Notes: generated by a model from the letters alone, not told the origin. A stretch of 64,000 bases of DNA from Gammaproteobacteria bacterium (GCA_011391405.1 JAABQQ010000227.1:18100-82099); one strand, 5' to 3'; positions 50,070-59,085 are shown, counted from the stretch's first letter. Program-made: numbers and translations.

Positions 50070-50811
50070 TCGCGCCGGCCGTCGTGGCCGTAATCTCAAA
50101 GCGGATCTCGAGCGTGTCTGCGACCTGGATCGCGCCGCCCGCGACCGAGAACGGCGTCATGCCGAAATCGGTCTGGTTCAACCGCAACTCGCCACGCGCG
50201 ATCACGCCGGTCGCAGTGCGCTCGACGATGACCGGAATCTCCTGCTCTCGCTCGACCCCCTTCAGTGTCACCGCGACCCGCACGATGGGTTGCGGCCAGA
50301 CACCGGACGTCGCCGAGGATCGCAGCGTGATGGTGGGAAAATGTTCCCCGTCGAGTACCTCGGCGCGCAGCATGTTGTGACGCGTGCCGATCCGCGCGCC
50401 ATCCGGAACCGGCGCAGCGAACTCGAGGCCCGCCGCGGCACGCGCTGCAGGCAAATCCACGTCGAAGCGTTCGACCGGCAGGATCAGCTCGAAGGACGAG
50501 TCCGCCGGCGCGTTCCCGAGCCAGACCGAGCCCGCTTCGTCCGCCGAAGTGATCACGTGGTCATGGCCCAGCCTGGCGAGCGGACCTGCCCGACGGACGA
50601 GGACAGTGACGGCGGTCCGTTCCGGGTCGACCTGAAACCTGCGCGTGCCCACAGGTATCGTCGTAGCGGCAGAATCCATGGACTGCGACTGCGAGGCATT
50701 CGTAGCTGGCGGCGGTGCCGTGGTCGAACGGCAACCGGCCAGGATTACGAGCGCCACAAGAACGGCGCAGCGGCTTGCGCGTGCTGCGTCTTCCCGCGCG
50801 TTTGCTAACAT
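50047..50811 (-). CDS. YceI-family lipoprotein
   Basis: 254 residues from ATG 50811. The signal CAVLVALVILAGC carries a lipobox. A serine/alanine-rich linker leads to the YceI lipocalin-like beta-barrel: RRFQVDPERTAVTVLVRRAGPLARLGHDHV, then LPVERFDVDLP, LRSSATSG and FGMTPFSVAGGAIQVAD. YceI proteins bind isoprenoid chains such as ubiquinone. It is divergent from cytochrome b561 with only 29 bp between starts, and a second, non-lipidated YceI lies downstream of the cytochrome. Confidence 0.86.
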   Translation of the reverse strand: MLANAREDAARASRCAVLVALVILAGCRSTTAPPPATNASQSQSMDSAATTIPVGTRRFQVDPERTAVTVLVRRAGPLARLGHDHVITSADEAGSVWLGNAPADSSFELILPVERFDVDLPAARAAAGLEFAAPVPDGARIGTRHNMLRAEVLDGEHFPTITLRSSATSGVWPQPIVRVAVTLKGVEREQEIPVIVERTATGVIARGELRLNQTDFGMTPFSVAGGAIQVADTLEIRFEITATTAGAINLPAVP

Positions 50812-50840
50812 GGAAGGATCATCCCACAGGAAGTCGCTCC

Positions 50841-51389
50841 ATGCCCCTGCGCAATACCGCGGAAGCTTACGGCAGTCTCGCCAAGTTCCTGCACTGGGCC
50901 ATCGTGCTGTTGATCGTGCCACAGTACTTCATCGCGGAAGCTGCAGAAGAATTGCCCAAAGGTCTCGAACGGCTCCAGCTCATGGACTGGCACAAGTCGT
51001 TCGGCATGCTGGTCCTGCTGCTGACCCTGGCGCGCATCGGCTGGAAAATCATGAACCGCGGCCTGCCGGGCCCCATCGGCAACCCGTGGCAGCGCAAGGC
51101 CGCGGCGGCCGGCCACGGCCTGCTCTACCTGCTGGTCCTCGCCCAGCCGATTTCCGGTTGGGCCATGTCCTCGGCCGCGAACTATCCGGTGACCCTCTTC
51201 GGCTGGCTCCAGTTCCCCGCGCTGGTCGCCGAAAACCATGACCTGCACGAAACGCTGGAAGAAGTGCACGAGGTGCTTTTCTACTCGCTCGTCACGGTGG
51301 CGATCGTGCACATCCTCGCGGCGCTCTACCACCACTTCCTGCTGAAAGACAGCGTGCTCCGGCGCATGTCGCCGTTCTCCCGTCCATAG
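50841..51389 (+). CDS. Cytochrome b561 (YceJ/CybB-type)
   Basis: 182 residues and four helices. Haem-ligand His are in SLAKFLHWAIVLL, MDWHKSFGMLVLL, AAGHGLLYLLVL and VHILAALYHHFLL. Members transfer electrons from ubiquinol, for instance to superoxide. Pairing with YceI-type quinone-binding proteins on both sides is the E. coli yceJI arrangement, extended here. The 3' YceI begins 2 bp after the stop. Confidence 0.9.
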   Translation: MPLRNTAEAYGSLAKFLHWAIVLLIVPQYFIAEAAEELPKGLERLQLMDWHKSFGMLVLLLTLARIGWKIMNRGLPGPIGNPWQRKAAAAGHGLLYLLVLAQPISGWAMSSAANYPVTLFGWLQFPALVAENHDLHETLEEVHEVLFYSLVTVAIVHILAALYHHFLLKDSVLRRMSPFSRP

Positions 51390-51391
51390 GC

Positions 51392-51985
51392 GTGAACACG
51401 CGCCGCCGCACAGGCGTCATGGCGCTGCTGACGGCCCTCTCCCTGGGGCCAGCAGCACAGGACGCGGCAGCGGTGGCGATGACCTGGACGGTCGATCCGG
51501 CGCACAGCCAGCTGACGTTTCATCCCCGGCTCGCGGGCGGTGAATTCGCAGGCCGCTTCGAACGCTTCGACGCGACGTTCCGGTTCGACCCTGCCGATCT
51601 CGCCCATTCCAGCCTGCTGGTCGTCGTCGACCTGCTCGGTGCCCGTACTGGCGATACTGATCGCGATGCCGCGTTGCAGGGCAGCGACTTCTTCCAGACC
51701 GTGCGCTGGCCGAAGGGAACGTTTGCCAGCACCGGGATCAAATCGCTGGGCAACGGCCGCTTCGAGGCCACGGGCAAACTGACGCTGCGCGACGTCACGC
51801 GAGACGTTCGCGTCCAGTTCCGCTTCGATTCGACCGCACCCTCAGGGGGCGCAGCACGCCTGGTGGGCTCGGCGAACGTCCGTCGCCTCGAGTTCGGCGT
51901 GGGCCAGGGCGACTGGCGCAGCACCGAGTGGCTCGACGACGGGGTGCGGGTCGAATTCGACCTTGCACTGCGCGCCGCACGCTGA
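51392..51985 (+). CDS. Secreted YceI-family protein
   Basis: 197 residues from a GTG 2 bp after the cytochrome b561 stop. A signal peptide (MALLTALSLGPAAQDAAAVA) precedes the barrel with TWTVDPAHSQLTFHPRLAGGEFAGRFERFDATFRFDP and later EATGKLTLRDVTRDVRVQFRF. This is the standard periplasmic YceI, expected to bind quinone or polyprenoid. Cotranscription with the cytochrome suggests one redox unit. Confidence 0.9.
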   Translation: MNTRRRTGVMALLTALSLGPAAQDAAAVAMTWTVDPAHSQLTFHPRLAGGEFAGRFERFDATFRFDPADLAHSSLLVVVDLLGARTGDTDRDAALQGSDFFQTVRWPKGTFASTGIKSLGNGRFEATGKLTLRDVTRDVRVQFRFDSTAPSGGAARLVGSANVRRLEFGVGQGDWRSTEWLDDGVRVEFDLALRAAR

Positions 51986-52093
51986 CGCGGTACGCGCCAC
52001 TTGGCAGGCGGCGCAGGGGAAACGGGCATAGAATTCCTGCTCGCTGCGGGAGCTGGCAGCGCCTTCATCACCAAACGAGACGGGGGGTCCCAT

Positions 52094-53293
52094 ATGCCAT
52101 TGCGTTCCACTGCGGTTGATGTGCGCCTGGTGCTGGCCCTCGCCGCCGGGCTCGCGCTCGCCGGATGTCAGAAGAAAGAGGAACAGGCTGCCACGGATGC
52201 TGCCGCTCCGGCGGCAACGACGGCAGCGGAAGCCCTCGAAGGCCAGGTCGACATCGTCGCCTGGCCCGGCTATATCGAGCGCGGCGAGACCGACAAGAAC
52301 TACGACTGGGTGACCCCGTTCGAGCAGGACACCGGTTGCAAGGTCAACATCAAGACGGCCGGCACGTCGGACGAAATGGTTTCGCTGATGACGCAGGGCG
52401 GCTACGACCTCGTGACGGCTTCCGGCGATGCCTCGATGCGCCTGATCCGCGGCGGCACAGTGCAGCCGATCGACGTCGCGCGCGTCCCGAGCTTCGTCAA
52501 TGTGGACGAGCGCCTCAAGCAGGGCGCGTGGCATTTCGTCGACGGCAAGAATTACGGCACGCCCTACCAGTGGGGCCCGAACGTCCTGATGTACAACACG
52601 AAGGCGTTTCCCACTGCGCCGAAGTCGTGGTCGGTCGTGTTCGAGGAGCAGAAACTCGGCGACGGCAAGAGCAACAAGGGCCGCGTGCAGGCCTACGACG
52701 GCCCCATCTACATTGCGGACGCCGCGCTGTACCTGATGGCGAAGAAGCCGGAACTCGGCATCAAGGATCCGTACGAACTCAACGAGGCACAGTACGCGGC
52801 CGCGCTCGAACTGCTGCGCCAGCAGCATCCGCTGGTGCACCGCTACTGGCACGACGCGAACGTCGCCGTGCAGGATTTCACGAATGAGGGCGTGGTGGCT
52901 TCGGGCTCATGGCCGTTCCAGGTCAACACGCTGGTCGCGAACCAGCAGCCGATCGCCAGCGTCGTTCCGGACGAAGGCGCGACGGGCTGGGCCGACACGA
53001 CCATGCTCGCCGCGAATGCAAAGCACCCCAACTGCGCGTACAAGTGGATGGAGTGGTCGCTGAACGCGAAGGTACAGGGCGACGTCGCCGCCTGGTTCGG
53101 TTCGGTGCCAGCGGTGCCGGCCGCATGCAAGGGCAATGCGCTGCTGACCGACACGGGTTGCGCCACCAACGGCTTCGACAACTTCGACAAGATCCACTTC
53201 TGGCGCACGCCGGAAGCCGCGTGCAGCACGGGCACGTGCGTGCCTTACAGCCGCTGGGCGACGGATTACGTCGCGGTGATGGGCGGCCGCTGA
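52094..53293 (+). CDS. Polyamine ABC transporter substrate-binding lipoprotein (YdcS-like)
   Basis: 399 residues from ATG 52094. The lipobox LALAGC anchors the mature protein; DIVAWPGYIERGETDKNYDWV is the start of the SBP fold, with SGDASMRLIRGG and PYQWGPNVLMYN later. Four C-terminal cysteines (CKGNALLTDTGC, ACSTGTC) may make disulfides. Order SBP-ATPase-permease-permease-dehydrogenase matches E. coli ydcSTUV-patD, for putrescine/spermidine uptake. Confidence 0.88.
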   Translation: MPLRSTAVDVRLVLALAAGLALAGCQKKEEQAATDAAAPAATTAAEALEGQVDIVAWPGYIERGETDKNYDWVTPFEQDTGCKVNIKTAGTSDEMVSLMTQGGYDLVTASGDASMRLIRGGTVQPIDVARVPSFVNVDERLKQGAWHFVDGKNYGTPYQWGPNVLMYNTKAFPTAPKSWSVVFEEQKLGDGKSNKGRVQAYDGPIYIADAALYLMAKKPELGIKDPYELNEAQYAAALELLRQQHPLVHRYWHDANVAVQDFTNEGVVASGSWPFQVNTLVANQQPIASVVPDEGATGWADTTMLAANAKHPNCAYKWMEWSLNAKVQGDVAAWFGSVPAVPAACKGNALLTDTGCATNGFDNFDKIHFWRTPEAACSTGTCVPYSRWATDYVAVMGGR

Positions 53294-53360
53294 CCGGAGG
53301 TACAGGTCGCGAGCGCGCGGCACTCCATGGGGGATGCTGCGCGCCGGACCCACAGTCGAC

Positions 53361-54383
53361 ATGACTCCCGCGATCGAACTGCGCGCAACACACCGCGCCT
53401 TCGGCTCCGTCGTTGCGCTTGATTCCGTCTCGCTGACGATCGCACCCGGCGAATTCTTCGCCCTGCTCGGCCCCTCGGGTTCGGGCAAGACCACGTGCCT
53501 GCGCCTGATCGCAGGCTTCGACCAGCCGGACAGCGGCACCATCCTGCTCGACGGCGAGGATGTGACGAATACGCCGCCGTTCGCACGCAACGTCAACACC
53601 GTGTTCCAGGATTACGCGCTGTTTCCGCACATGACCGTCGCGGAGAACGTCGCGTACGGACTGCGGGTGCGCGGCATTGCCCGCGCCGAGCGCGCGCGAC
53701 AGGCCGGGGACATGCTCGACCTCGTGCGACTCGGCGAGTTCGGCGCGCGTCGGCCGCACCAACTCTCCGGTGGCCAGCGTCAGCGCGTGGCGCTGGCCCG
53801 CGCCCTGATCAACCGCCCGCAGGTGTTGCTGCTCGATGAGCCGCTCGGCGCGCTCGACCTGAAGCTGCGCGAGGAAATGCAGGTGGAACTCAAGGGGCTG
53901 CAGCAGCGCCTGGGCATCACGTTCGTGTTCGTCACGCACGACCAGGGCGAGGCATTGAGCATGGCGGATCGCGTCGCCGTGTTCAGCCAGGGCCGCATCG
54001 AGCAGCTCGACACGCCGCGCGTACTCTACAACCGGCCGCAAACCGCATTCGTCGCGAGTTTCGTCGGCAGCGCCAACGTGGTCGGGCGCGAAGCCGCGCA
54101 GATCCTGACCGGCCGTGACCGCGCCTTTGCGATCCGGCCCGAACTGATCGACCTGCTCGCGGCGGGTGAGCCGGCTGCGGACGGGTACGTCCAGTGCGCC
54201 GGCGAGATCGTCGACGTTCTCTATCACGGCGCGAGCAGCCGGTTGCGCGTGAAAGTGGACGAGCGCACGACGCTGGCCGTGGCGCGGTCAGAGTCCGCTG
54301 GCGGCGGTGTGCAGGGCCTCACGACGGGCGCACATGTGCGTCTTGCCTGGCGGCCCGACCACGCCGTCCCGTTGCAGGACTGA
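53361..54383 (+). CDS. Polyamine ABC transporter ATP-binding protein (YdcT/PotA-like)
   Basis: 340 residues from ATG 53361 (MTPAIELRATHRAF). Walker A GPSGSGKTT, Q-loop VFQDYALFPHMTV, signature LSGGQRQRVALARAL, Walker B LLLLDEPLGALD, H-loop VTHDQGEA. The C-terminal TOBE domain (about 245-340) is typical of spermidine/putrescine transporters. It is 67 bp after the SBP and 2 bp before the first permease. Confidence 0.93.
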   Translation: MTPAIELRATHRAFGSVVALDSVSLTIAPGEFFALLGPSGSGKTTCLRLIAGFDQPDSGTILLDGEDVTNTPPFARNVNTVFQDYALFPHMTVAENVAYGLRVRGIARAERARQAGDMLDLVRLGEFGARRPHQLSGGQRQRVALARALINRPQVLLLDEPLGALDLKLREEMQVELKGLQQRLGITFVFVTHDQGEALSMADRVAVFSQGRIEQLDTPRVLYNRPQTAFVASFVGSANVVGREAAQILTGRDRAFAIRPELIDLLAAGEPAADGYVQCAGEIVDVLYHGASSRLRVKVDERTTLAVARSESAGGGVQGLTTGAHVRLAWRPDHAVPLQD

Positions 54384-54385
54384 CC

Positions 54386-55294
54386 ATGGCCGGTCGTGCG
54401 GAGTTTTCGCTGCAGGGTCGCCAGGCGTTCTACTTCGCGCTACTGCTCGCCCCGCCGCTGCTCTGGCTCGGCATCGTCTACCTCGGGTCGCTGTTGACGC
54501 TGCTGCTGCAGAGCTTTTATGCGATCGACGAGTTCACAGCCCGCATCGTGCCGGAGTTCACGCTCGCGACGTATCGGCAGCTGCTCACGCAACCCGCGCA
54601 CATCGACATCATCGTGCGCACGCTGCTGATGGCGGTCGCCGTCACCCTGACTGCGGCGGTCATTGCATTTCCGGTGGCGCTGTACATGGCGCGCTACGCG
54701 GGGCCGCGGACCAAGGCGCTCTTCTACGTGGGTGTGATGCTGCCGATGTGGACCAGCTACCTCGTCAAAGTCTATGCATGGCGCTTGATCCTCGCCAAGC
54801 AGGGCATCGCGAGCTGGGGCTTCGAGCACCTCGGCCTCATGGCTGCACTGGACCAGGCGCTGGCGGTGCCGGTCGTCGGCGGACCGTCGCTGGCCTCGTC
54901 GTACATCGGCATGTTCATCGTGTTCGTCTACATGTGGTTGCCGTTCATGATCCTGCCGCTCGCGGCGGCCCTCGAGCGGGTGCCCGCGTCGCTGCTGCAG
55001 GCCTCGGCCGATCTCGGCGCCAGGCCGGCCCAGACGTTCCGCAACGTCGTGCTGCCGCTTGCACTGCCTGGTCTCGCTGCGGGCTCGATCTTCACGTTCT
55101 CGCTCACGCTCGGCGACTACATCATTCCGAGCGTGGTCGGCGCGCCCGGTTACTTCATCGGCATGATGGTGTACCAGCAGCAGGGCACCGCCGGAAACCT
55201 GCCGCTCGCCGCCGCGTTCTCGGTGGTGCCGATCGTGCTGATCGGCCTGTACCTGATGCTGGCCAGGCGGCTGGGGGCGTTCGATGCGCTCTGA
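54386..55294 (+). CDS. Polyamine ABC transporter permease (YdcU/PotB-like)
   Basis: 302 residues from ATG 54386; six helices. The EAA-type loop lies around [28 protein letters not shown], contacting the ATPase, and [17 protein letters not shown] is typical of PotB. The stop overlaps the start of the second permease by 11 bp. Confidence 0.93.
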   Translation: MAGRAEFSLQGRQAFYFALLLAPPLLWLGIVYLGSLLTLLLQSFYAIDEFTARIVPEFTLATYRQLLTQPAHIDIIVRTLLMAVAVTLTAAVIAFPVALYMARYAGPRTKALFYVGVMLPMWTSYLVKVYAWRLILAKQGIASWGFEHLGLMAALDQALAVPVVGGPSLASSYIGMFIVFVYMWLPFMILPLAAALERVPASLLQASADLGARPAQTFRNVVLPLALPGLAAGSIFTFSLTLGDYIIPSVVGAPGYFIGMMVYQQQGTAGNLPLAAAFSVVPIVLIGLYLMLARRLGAFDAL

Positions 55295-56108
55295 GCAACC
55301 GCGCCGCCCGTCGTGGGAACGCCCTTCGCTGTTCACCAGGGTGATGGCGGCAGTCGGCCTGGTGTTCCTGCACGCACCCGTCTGGGTGATCGCGCTGTAT
55401 GCGTTCACGACGGAGGACCGCACGTACCAGTTCCCTCCGCCCGGGTTGACGCTGCACTGGTTCGACGTGGCCTTCGCCCGTGACGACATCTGGGAGTCGA
55501 TGCGGCTCTCACTGCTCGTCGCCTCGGCGGCCACGCTGCTTGCGATCATCCTCGGCACGCTGGCAGCATTCGCGCTTGCCCGTCGCACGTTCACCGGCAA
55601 GGAGTCGATCACGCTGCTGTTCGTGCTGCCCATCGCGCTGCCTGGAATCCTCACCGGCCTTGCCTTGCTCGCGGGCATGCGGACGATCGGACTCGAGCCC
55701 GGCTTCTGGACCATCGTCGCGGGTCACGCGACGTTCTGCCTCGTCATCGTCTACAACAACGTCGTCGCGCGCCTGCGTCGCATCCCGCCGAGCTGGGTCG
55801 AGGCCTCGATGGACCTCGGCGCGCGCGGCCACCAGACTTTCCGTTACGTGCTGTTGCCGCAGATCGCCACGGCGCTGCTCGCGGGCGGCATGCTGGCCTT
55901 CGCGCTGTCGTTCGACGAGATCATCGTCACGCTGTTCACGGCCGGGCACGAACGCACCCTGCCGATCTGGTTCTACAGCGAATTGTTCCGGCCGCGCGAG
56001 CGGCCCGTCACCAACGTCGTCGCGGTCGTCGTGATCCTCGTCACGCTCGTTCCGATCCTGCTCGCGTACTACCTGACGCGGCCGGACGAGCAGTCGCAGG
56101 GCACCTGA
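55284..56108 (+). CDS. Polyamine ABC transporter permease (YdcV/PotC-like)
   Basis: 274 residues; six helices. The ATPase-contacting loop is [25 protein letters not shown], followed by [13 protein letters not shown] and the signature [21 protein letters not shown] of PotC. It forms a heterodimer with the upstream permease. The dehydrogenase gene follows after 40 bp. Confidence 0.93.
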   Translation: MRSEQPRRPSWERPSLFTRVMAAVGLVFLHAPVWVIALYAFTTEDRTYQFPPPGLTLHWFDVAFARDDIWESMRLSLLVASAATLLAIILGTLAAFALARRTFTGKESITLLFVLPIALPGILTGLALLAGMRTIGLEPGFWTIVAGHATFCLVIVYNNVVARLRRIPPSWVEASMDLGARGHQTFRYVLLPQIATALLAGGMLAFALSFDEIIVTLFTAGHERTLPIWFYSELFRPRERPVTNVVAVVVILVTLVPILLAYYLTRPDEQSQGT

Positions 56109-56148
56109 CGCGCCGCGCTTTCCTGCAACACTCCCGAGAGGCGGATCC

Positions 56149-57573
56149 ATGCAAACCAAGCTCCTGATCAACGGCAGGCTCGTCGCAGGCGAAGGCAAGG
56201 TCGAGGACGTGCTGAACCCGGCGACTGGCAAGGTGCTGGCCCGCGTTCCTGAGGCCTCGCGCGCCCAGATCGACGCGGCCGTCAAGGCGGCCGATGCTGC
56301 GTTCGAAGGCTGGGCTCGCACCGCGCCGAAAGACCGCGCGTATCTCCTGCTGAAGCTCGCGGACCGCATCGAGGCCGACGGCGCCGCGTTCGCGAAGGTG
56401 GAATCGCAGAACTGCGGCAAGCCGCTGGCGGCCGCGCTCAACGACGAGATCCCCGCGATCGCCGACGTGTTCCGTTTCTTCGCCGGCGCCTGCCGGACGA
56501 TGACCGGTGCCGTCGCAGGCGAATACCTCACCGGGTTCACCAGCATGATTCGCCGCGACCCGATCGGTGTCGTGGCGTCGATCGCGCCGTGGAATTATCC
56601 GCTGATGATGGCGGCCTGGAAGCTCGGCCCGGCGCTCGCGGCAGGCAACACGGTCGTGCTGAAGCCTTCCGAGCAGACGCCGCTCACCGCGCTGAAGCTC
56701 GGCGAACTGCTCGCGGAAATTTTCCCGGCTGGCGTCGTGAACATCGTCTGCGGCCGCGGCCGCAGCGTCGGCGCGCCACTCACGCGGCATCCGAAGGTAA
56801 GGATGATTTCGCTGACCGGCGACGTCGCGACGGGCGGCAGAATCCTCATGCAGGCCGCGGACGGCATCAAGCGGACGCACCTCGAGCTCGGCGGCAAAGC
56901 GCCGGTGATCGTGTTCGATGACGCGGACGTCCAGAGCGTCGTGGAGGGCGTGCGCACGTTCGGCTACTACAACGCGGGCCAGGACTGCACGGCCGCCTGC
57001 CGCATCTATGCGGGAGCGAAAGTGTACGACAGGCTCGTCGCCGATCTCTCGAGCGCGGTGAGCACGATCAAGACCGGGCTGCAGACGGCGCAGGGCGTCG
57101 AGATGGGCCCGTTGATCAGCGCCGAGCAGCGCGATCGCGTCGCAGGTTTCGTCAAGCGCGCGCGTCGGCAGAAACACATCGAGATCACCGCGGGCGGCAA
57201 TGCCGGCACAGGCGGCGGCTTCTTCTTCGAGCCGACGGTGATCGCCAACGCGAGGCAGAGCGACGAGATCGTGCAGCGCGAAGTGTTCGGTCCCGTCGTC
57301 TCGGTCACGCGTTTCAAGGACGCGGACGATGCCGTGAAGTGGGCCAACGATTCGGAGTACGGCCTGGCGTCGTCGGTGTGGACACAGGACGTCGGCAAGG
57401 CGATGACCGTCGCGTCACGCCTGCAGTACGGCTGCACGTGGATCAACACGCACTTCATGCTGGTGAGCGAGATGCCGCACGGCGGGCTGAAGCGCTCCGG
57501 CTACGGCAAGGACCTCTCGGCGTATGCGCTAGAGGATTACTCGGTGGTGCGGCACGTCATGGCAAAGCTTTAG
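56149..57573 (+). CDS. 4-Aminobutyraldehyde dehydrogenase (PatD/Prr-like)
   Basis: 474 residues, the size of Pat[15 protein letters not shown] is the cofactor turn, [16 protein letters not shown] the base region and [12 protein letters not shown] the catalytic Cys loop. [26 protein letters not shown] closes the ALDH27-type pattern. It oxidises 4-aminobutyraldehyde (from putrescine) to GABA, which a transaminase and the SSADH at 45-47 kb would take to succinate. GAGAGGCGGATCC before the ATG supplies a ribosome site (GAGAGGCGGA). Confidence 0.88.
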   Translation: MQTKLLINGRLVAGEGKVEDVLNPATGKVLARVPEASRAQIDAAVKAADAAFEGWARTAPKDRAYLLLKLADRIEADGAAFAKVESQNCGKPLAAALNDEIPAIADVFRFFAGACRTMTGAVAGEYLTGFTSMIRRDPIGVVASIAPWNYPLMMAAWKLGPALAAGNTVVLKPSEQTPLTALKLGELLAEIFPAGVVNIVCGRGRSVGAPLTRHPKVRMISLTGDVATGGRILMQAADGIKRTHLELGGKAPVIVFDDADVQSVVEGVRTFGYYNAGQDCTAACRIYAGAKVYDRLVADLSSAVSTIKTGLQTAQGVEMGPLISAEQRDRVAGFVKRARRQKHIEITAGGNAGTGGGFFFEPTVIANARQSDEIVQREVFGPVVSVTRFKDADDAVKWANDSEYGLASSVWTQDVGKAMTVASRLQYGCTWINTHFMLVSEMPHGGLKRSGYGKDLSAYALEDYSVVRHVMAKL

Positions 57574-57639
57574 TCCCTGCCGCCAGAGGGTTACGCGACG
57601 AAGCTCGCAGGAGCGGCATGAGCTGCAATCTGAAAGCCA

Positions 57640-57823
57640 CGAATCTGTCACAGCACCGAACTAAGTGGAGGCGCAGGATCCCTGCGTCGGGCCAGCCGCT
57701 CCCCCAGGGTGAGCCCGACACAGGCCGAGAGGCAGCATCAGCCGATATCAGGCAGCAGGGACGGATGCATTAAGTCCTCGACGCCGACCGTACACCGGAG
57801 CAGGAATCCCCCTCCTGCTCCGG
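57640..57823 (+). ncRNA. Candidate structured RNA or 3' untranslated region ending in a strong terminator
   Basis: No convincing ORF occupies the 57574-58136 gap. From about 57668 the plus strand can form consecutive hairpins: CGCAGG/CCTGCG (57672-57686), then TCGGGC paired with GCCCGA enclosing GCTCCCCCAGGGTGAGC, and further short stems before the terminator at 57795. This could be a small RNA, a riboregulator or the long 3' UTR of the dehydrogenase operon. It did not match the 4.5S, 6S, tmRNA or RNase P RNA features I know. Between 57831 and 58136 nothing clear was seen. Confidence 0.35.
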
Positions 57824-57830
57824 TTTTTTT
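57795..57830 (+). terminator. Rho-independent terminator
   Basis: CCGGAGCAGGA (57795-57805) and TCCTGCTCCGG (57813-57823) form an 11-bp perfect stem with a 7-nt C-rich loop, followed by TTTTTTT (57824-57830). It is the strongest intrinsic terminator in the window. It ends either the polyamine operon with a 220-nt trailer or a separate short transcript. Confidence 0.93.
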
Positions 57831-58136
57831 GCTCGAGCCCCGGATCATGCTGGTCTGCTGCGGGAACTGGGGTAAGAAAAGCAGGCTTTCCCGCACTTCC
57901 GAGTTCAGCCACGAGCCAACCTTCAGCAGCGGTGCCAAGTTAAGGGTCCTGCACCGCCGCTTGTGCGGTACCGCAGACTACGCGAGCATCTCCAGATAAA
58001 GAATTGCACGGACATCGCCGGAAACCAGATGGGCACGGGCCGGTCATATACCGACACTGGGTCTGTGGACCGACATGCATGTCGTTGAATTGAAAGTCAG
58101 GCGTGACAGTCGCGTTCCGTACGTTGCGAGGTAGCG

Positions 58137-58574
58137 ATGAAAGAAATCGAAGCCACAAACATCGCGGTCGTCCGCAAGTATTTTGACGGTTGCAACACCG
58201 GCAATCTCGAGGATCTGCTAAGCACGCTCGCGCCAGACGTTTGTCACTACTTCTTGCCCCCATCGTTTCCGCCGATCACTGGCGCGGAGCACCTCGCCCG
58301 ATATTGGCGAAAATACAAACACGCACTGGACCCACTCTGGTCAATCGATCGGATCATTGCCAGCGGCGACGAAGTCGTCAACGAGTGGAGTTGTCTGTGG
58401 ACCCCGCCGGGAAGCAAGCTCCGGCTTATGGCGCGAGGCACCGAGTGGTACGTCATGCGAGACAGCCGTATCGTCGAGGTCCGGGCGTACTTCATCGCGG
58501 ATTCAGCCGCCAACGCCGAGTTGGCCACGTTCCCGTACGCGCAAAGAGGCTACCTGCTCAGCGACGGTGCATGA
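58137..58574 (+). CDS. SnoaL/NTF2-like protein
   Basis: 145 residues with the NTF2-fold pattern: an N-terminal helix (NIAVVRKYFDGCNTGNLEDLLSTLAPDV), FPPITGAEHLARYWRKYK, and the later strands EVVNEWSCLWTPP, GTEWYVMRDSRIVEVRAYF. Such proteins bind or isomerise small hydrophobic molecules; the substrate is unknown. Base composition is visibly less GC-rich than in neighbouring genes. It is followed after 28 bp by an attC-like site, so it may be an integron cassette gene. ATG 58137 follows GAGGTAGCG, a fair ribosome site. Confidence 0.82.
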   Translation: MKEIEATNIAVVRKYFDGCNTGNLEDLLSTLAPDVCHYFLPPSFPPITGAEHLARYWRKYKHALDPLWSIDRIIASGDEVVNEWSCLWTPPGSKLRLMARGTEWYVMRDSRIVEVRAYFIADSAANAELATFPYAQRGYLLSDGA

Positions 58575-58602
58575 CGCCCTTGGGCGGCCCCACCGCGGCG
58601 AC

Positions 58603-58680
58603 GCCTAACCCTTCGCTCCTGCCGACTGTCTCCGGCTGCCTTTGCCAGTCTCCGCCAGCGGGTGAGTTCAATTGTTGAGA
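58603..58680 (+). other. attC-like integron recombination site
   Basis: The 5' end reads GCCTAACCCTTCGCTCC, matching the R-box pattern RYYYAAC followed by a TTCGCTC L-box as in chromosomal integron cassettes. The 3' end GTGAGTTCAATTGTTGAGA is roughly its inverse complement, with GTTGAGA as a degenerate GTTRRRY. Between them GACTG (58624-58628) pairs with CAGTC (58645-58649), giving a folded, imperfect hairpin about 78 nt long, within the normal size range. It directly follows the SnoaL-like gene in cassette orientation. No integrase or second site is visible. Confidence 0.42.
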
Positions 58681-58776
58681 TTCCGCTTTTCGACGCGGCC
58701 GATGACCGCTTCGGGTCGTCATTCACCGTTGACGGACTGCTATTCGGTTTCACGCAAGTTCGAATGCGTATCCGAC

Positions 58777-59076
58777 TTATCGCTGAGACGCGAGTGCGCG
58801 CTCGAGTAGTTGGCAGATGAAGCGCTGGTACGGTACGCCGCTTTCGGCGGCCGCGTCCTTGACGGCCATCAGCAAGTCTTCGGGCAGATGCGGTCGATCA
58901 GGCGTTCGTTCCTGGTCTTCCCCGGGCGAGCGTGTCTGCCTTTCCGCTCGCCCGGGGAAGACCAGGAACGAACGCACTCGCCGACCGTCAGCCCTGGCTC
59001 GTTCTTTCCAGTCGCGTGTCTGCTTGCAGCGTAAGTCACCCTTTGCCCGAAGCACACCCGCACGACCTGGTGACAT
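58777..59076 (-). pseudogene. Ribbon-helix-helix (CopG/BrnA-like) antitoxin remnant broken by a palindrome
   Basis: The 99-codon frame ends with LPEDLLMAVKDAAAESGVPYQRFICQLLERALASQR-like sequence (written here in part: LPEDLLMAVK, GVPYQRFI, QLLERAL), which is the DNA-binding end of a ribbon-helix-helix antitoxin. Upstream, translation passes through both arms of a 74-bp palindrome (58902-58975), giving arginine/glycine-rich non-native sequence, then QTRDWKERARADGRRV of unknown origin. The antitoxin N-terminus is therefore missing or displaced. No toxin gene is adjacent. The next gene upstream on this strand, fructosamine kinase, ends 9 bp away. Confidence 0.6.
58902..58975. repeat. Palindrome B: perfect 30-bp arms, conserved GTGTCTGCCTTTCC core
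   Basis: Arms at 58902-58931 and 58946-58975 are perfectly complementary over 30 bp, with exactly the 14-nt core GTGTCTGCCTTTCC between them. The same core lies in palindrome A at 10892-10905, but the arms there are unrelated apart from GAGC/GCTC next to the core and a nearby CCCC/GGGG. It interrupts a ribbon-helix-helix antitoxin frame. Confidence 0.92.
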
Positions 59077-59085
59077 AGCCTTTGC

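Noticed and set aside
57738-57938. Minus-strand 66-codon frame across the terminator region
   Set aside because: Runs through the terminator stem, has no homologue I recognise and no ribosome site.
58084-58090. GTTGAAT as the 5' boundary (GTTRRRY) of the putative integron cassette
   Set aside because: The heptamer fits, but no matching RYYYAAC partner or foldable attC lies upstream.
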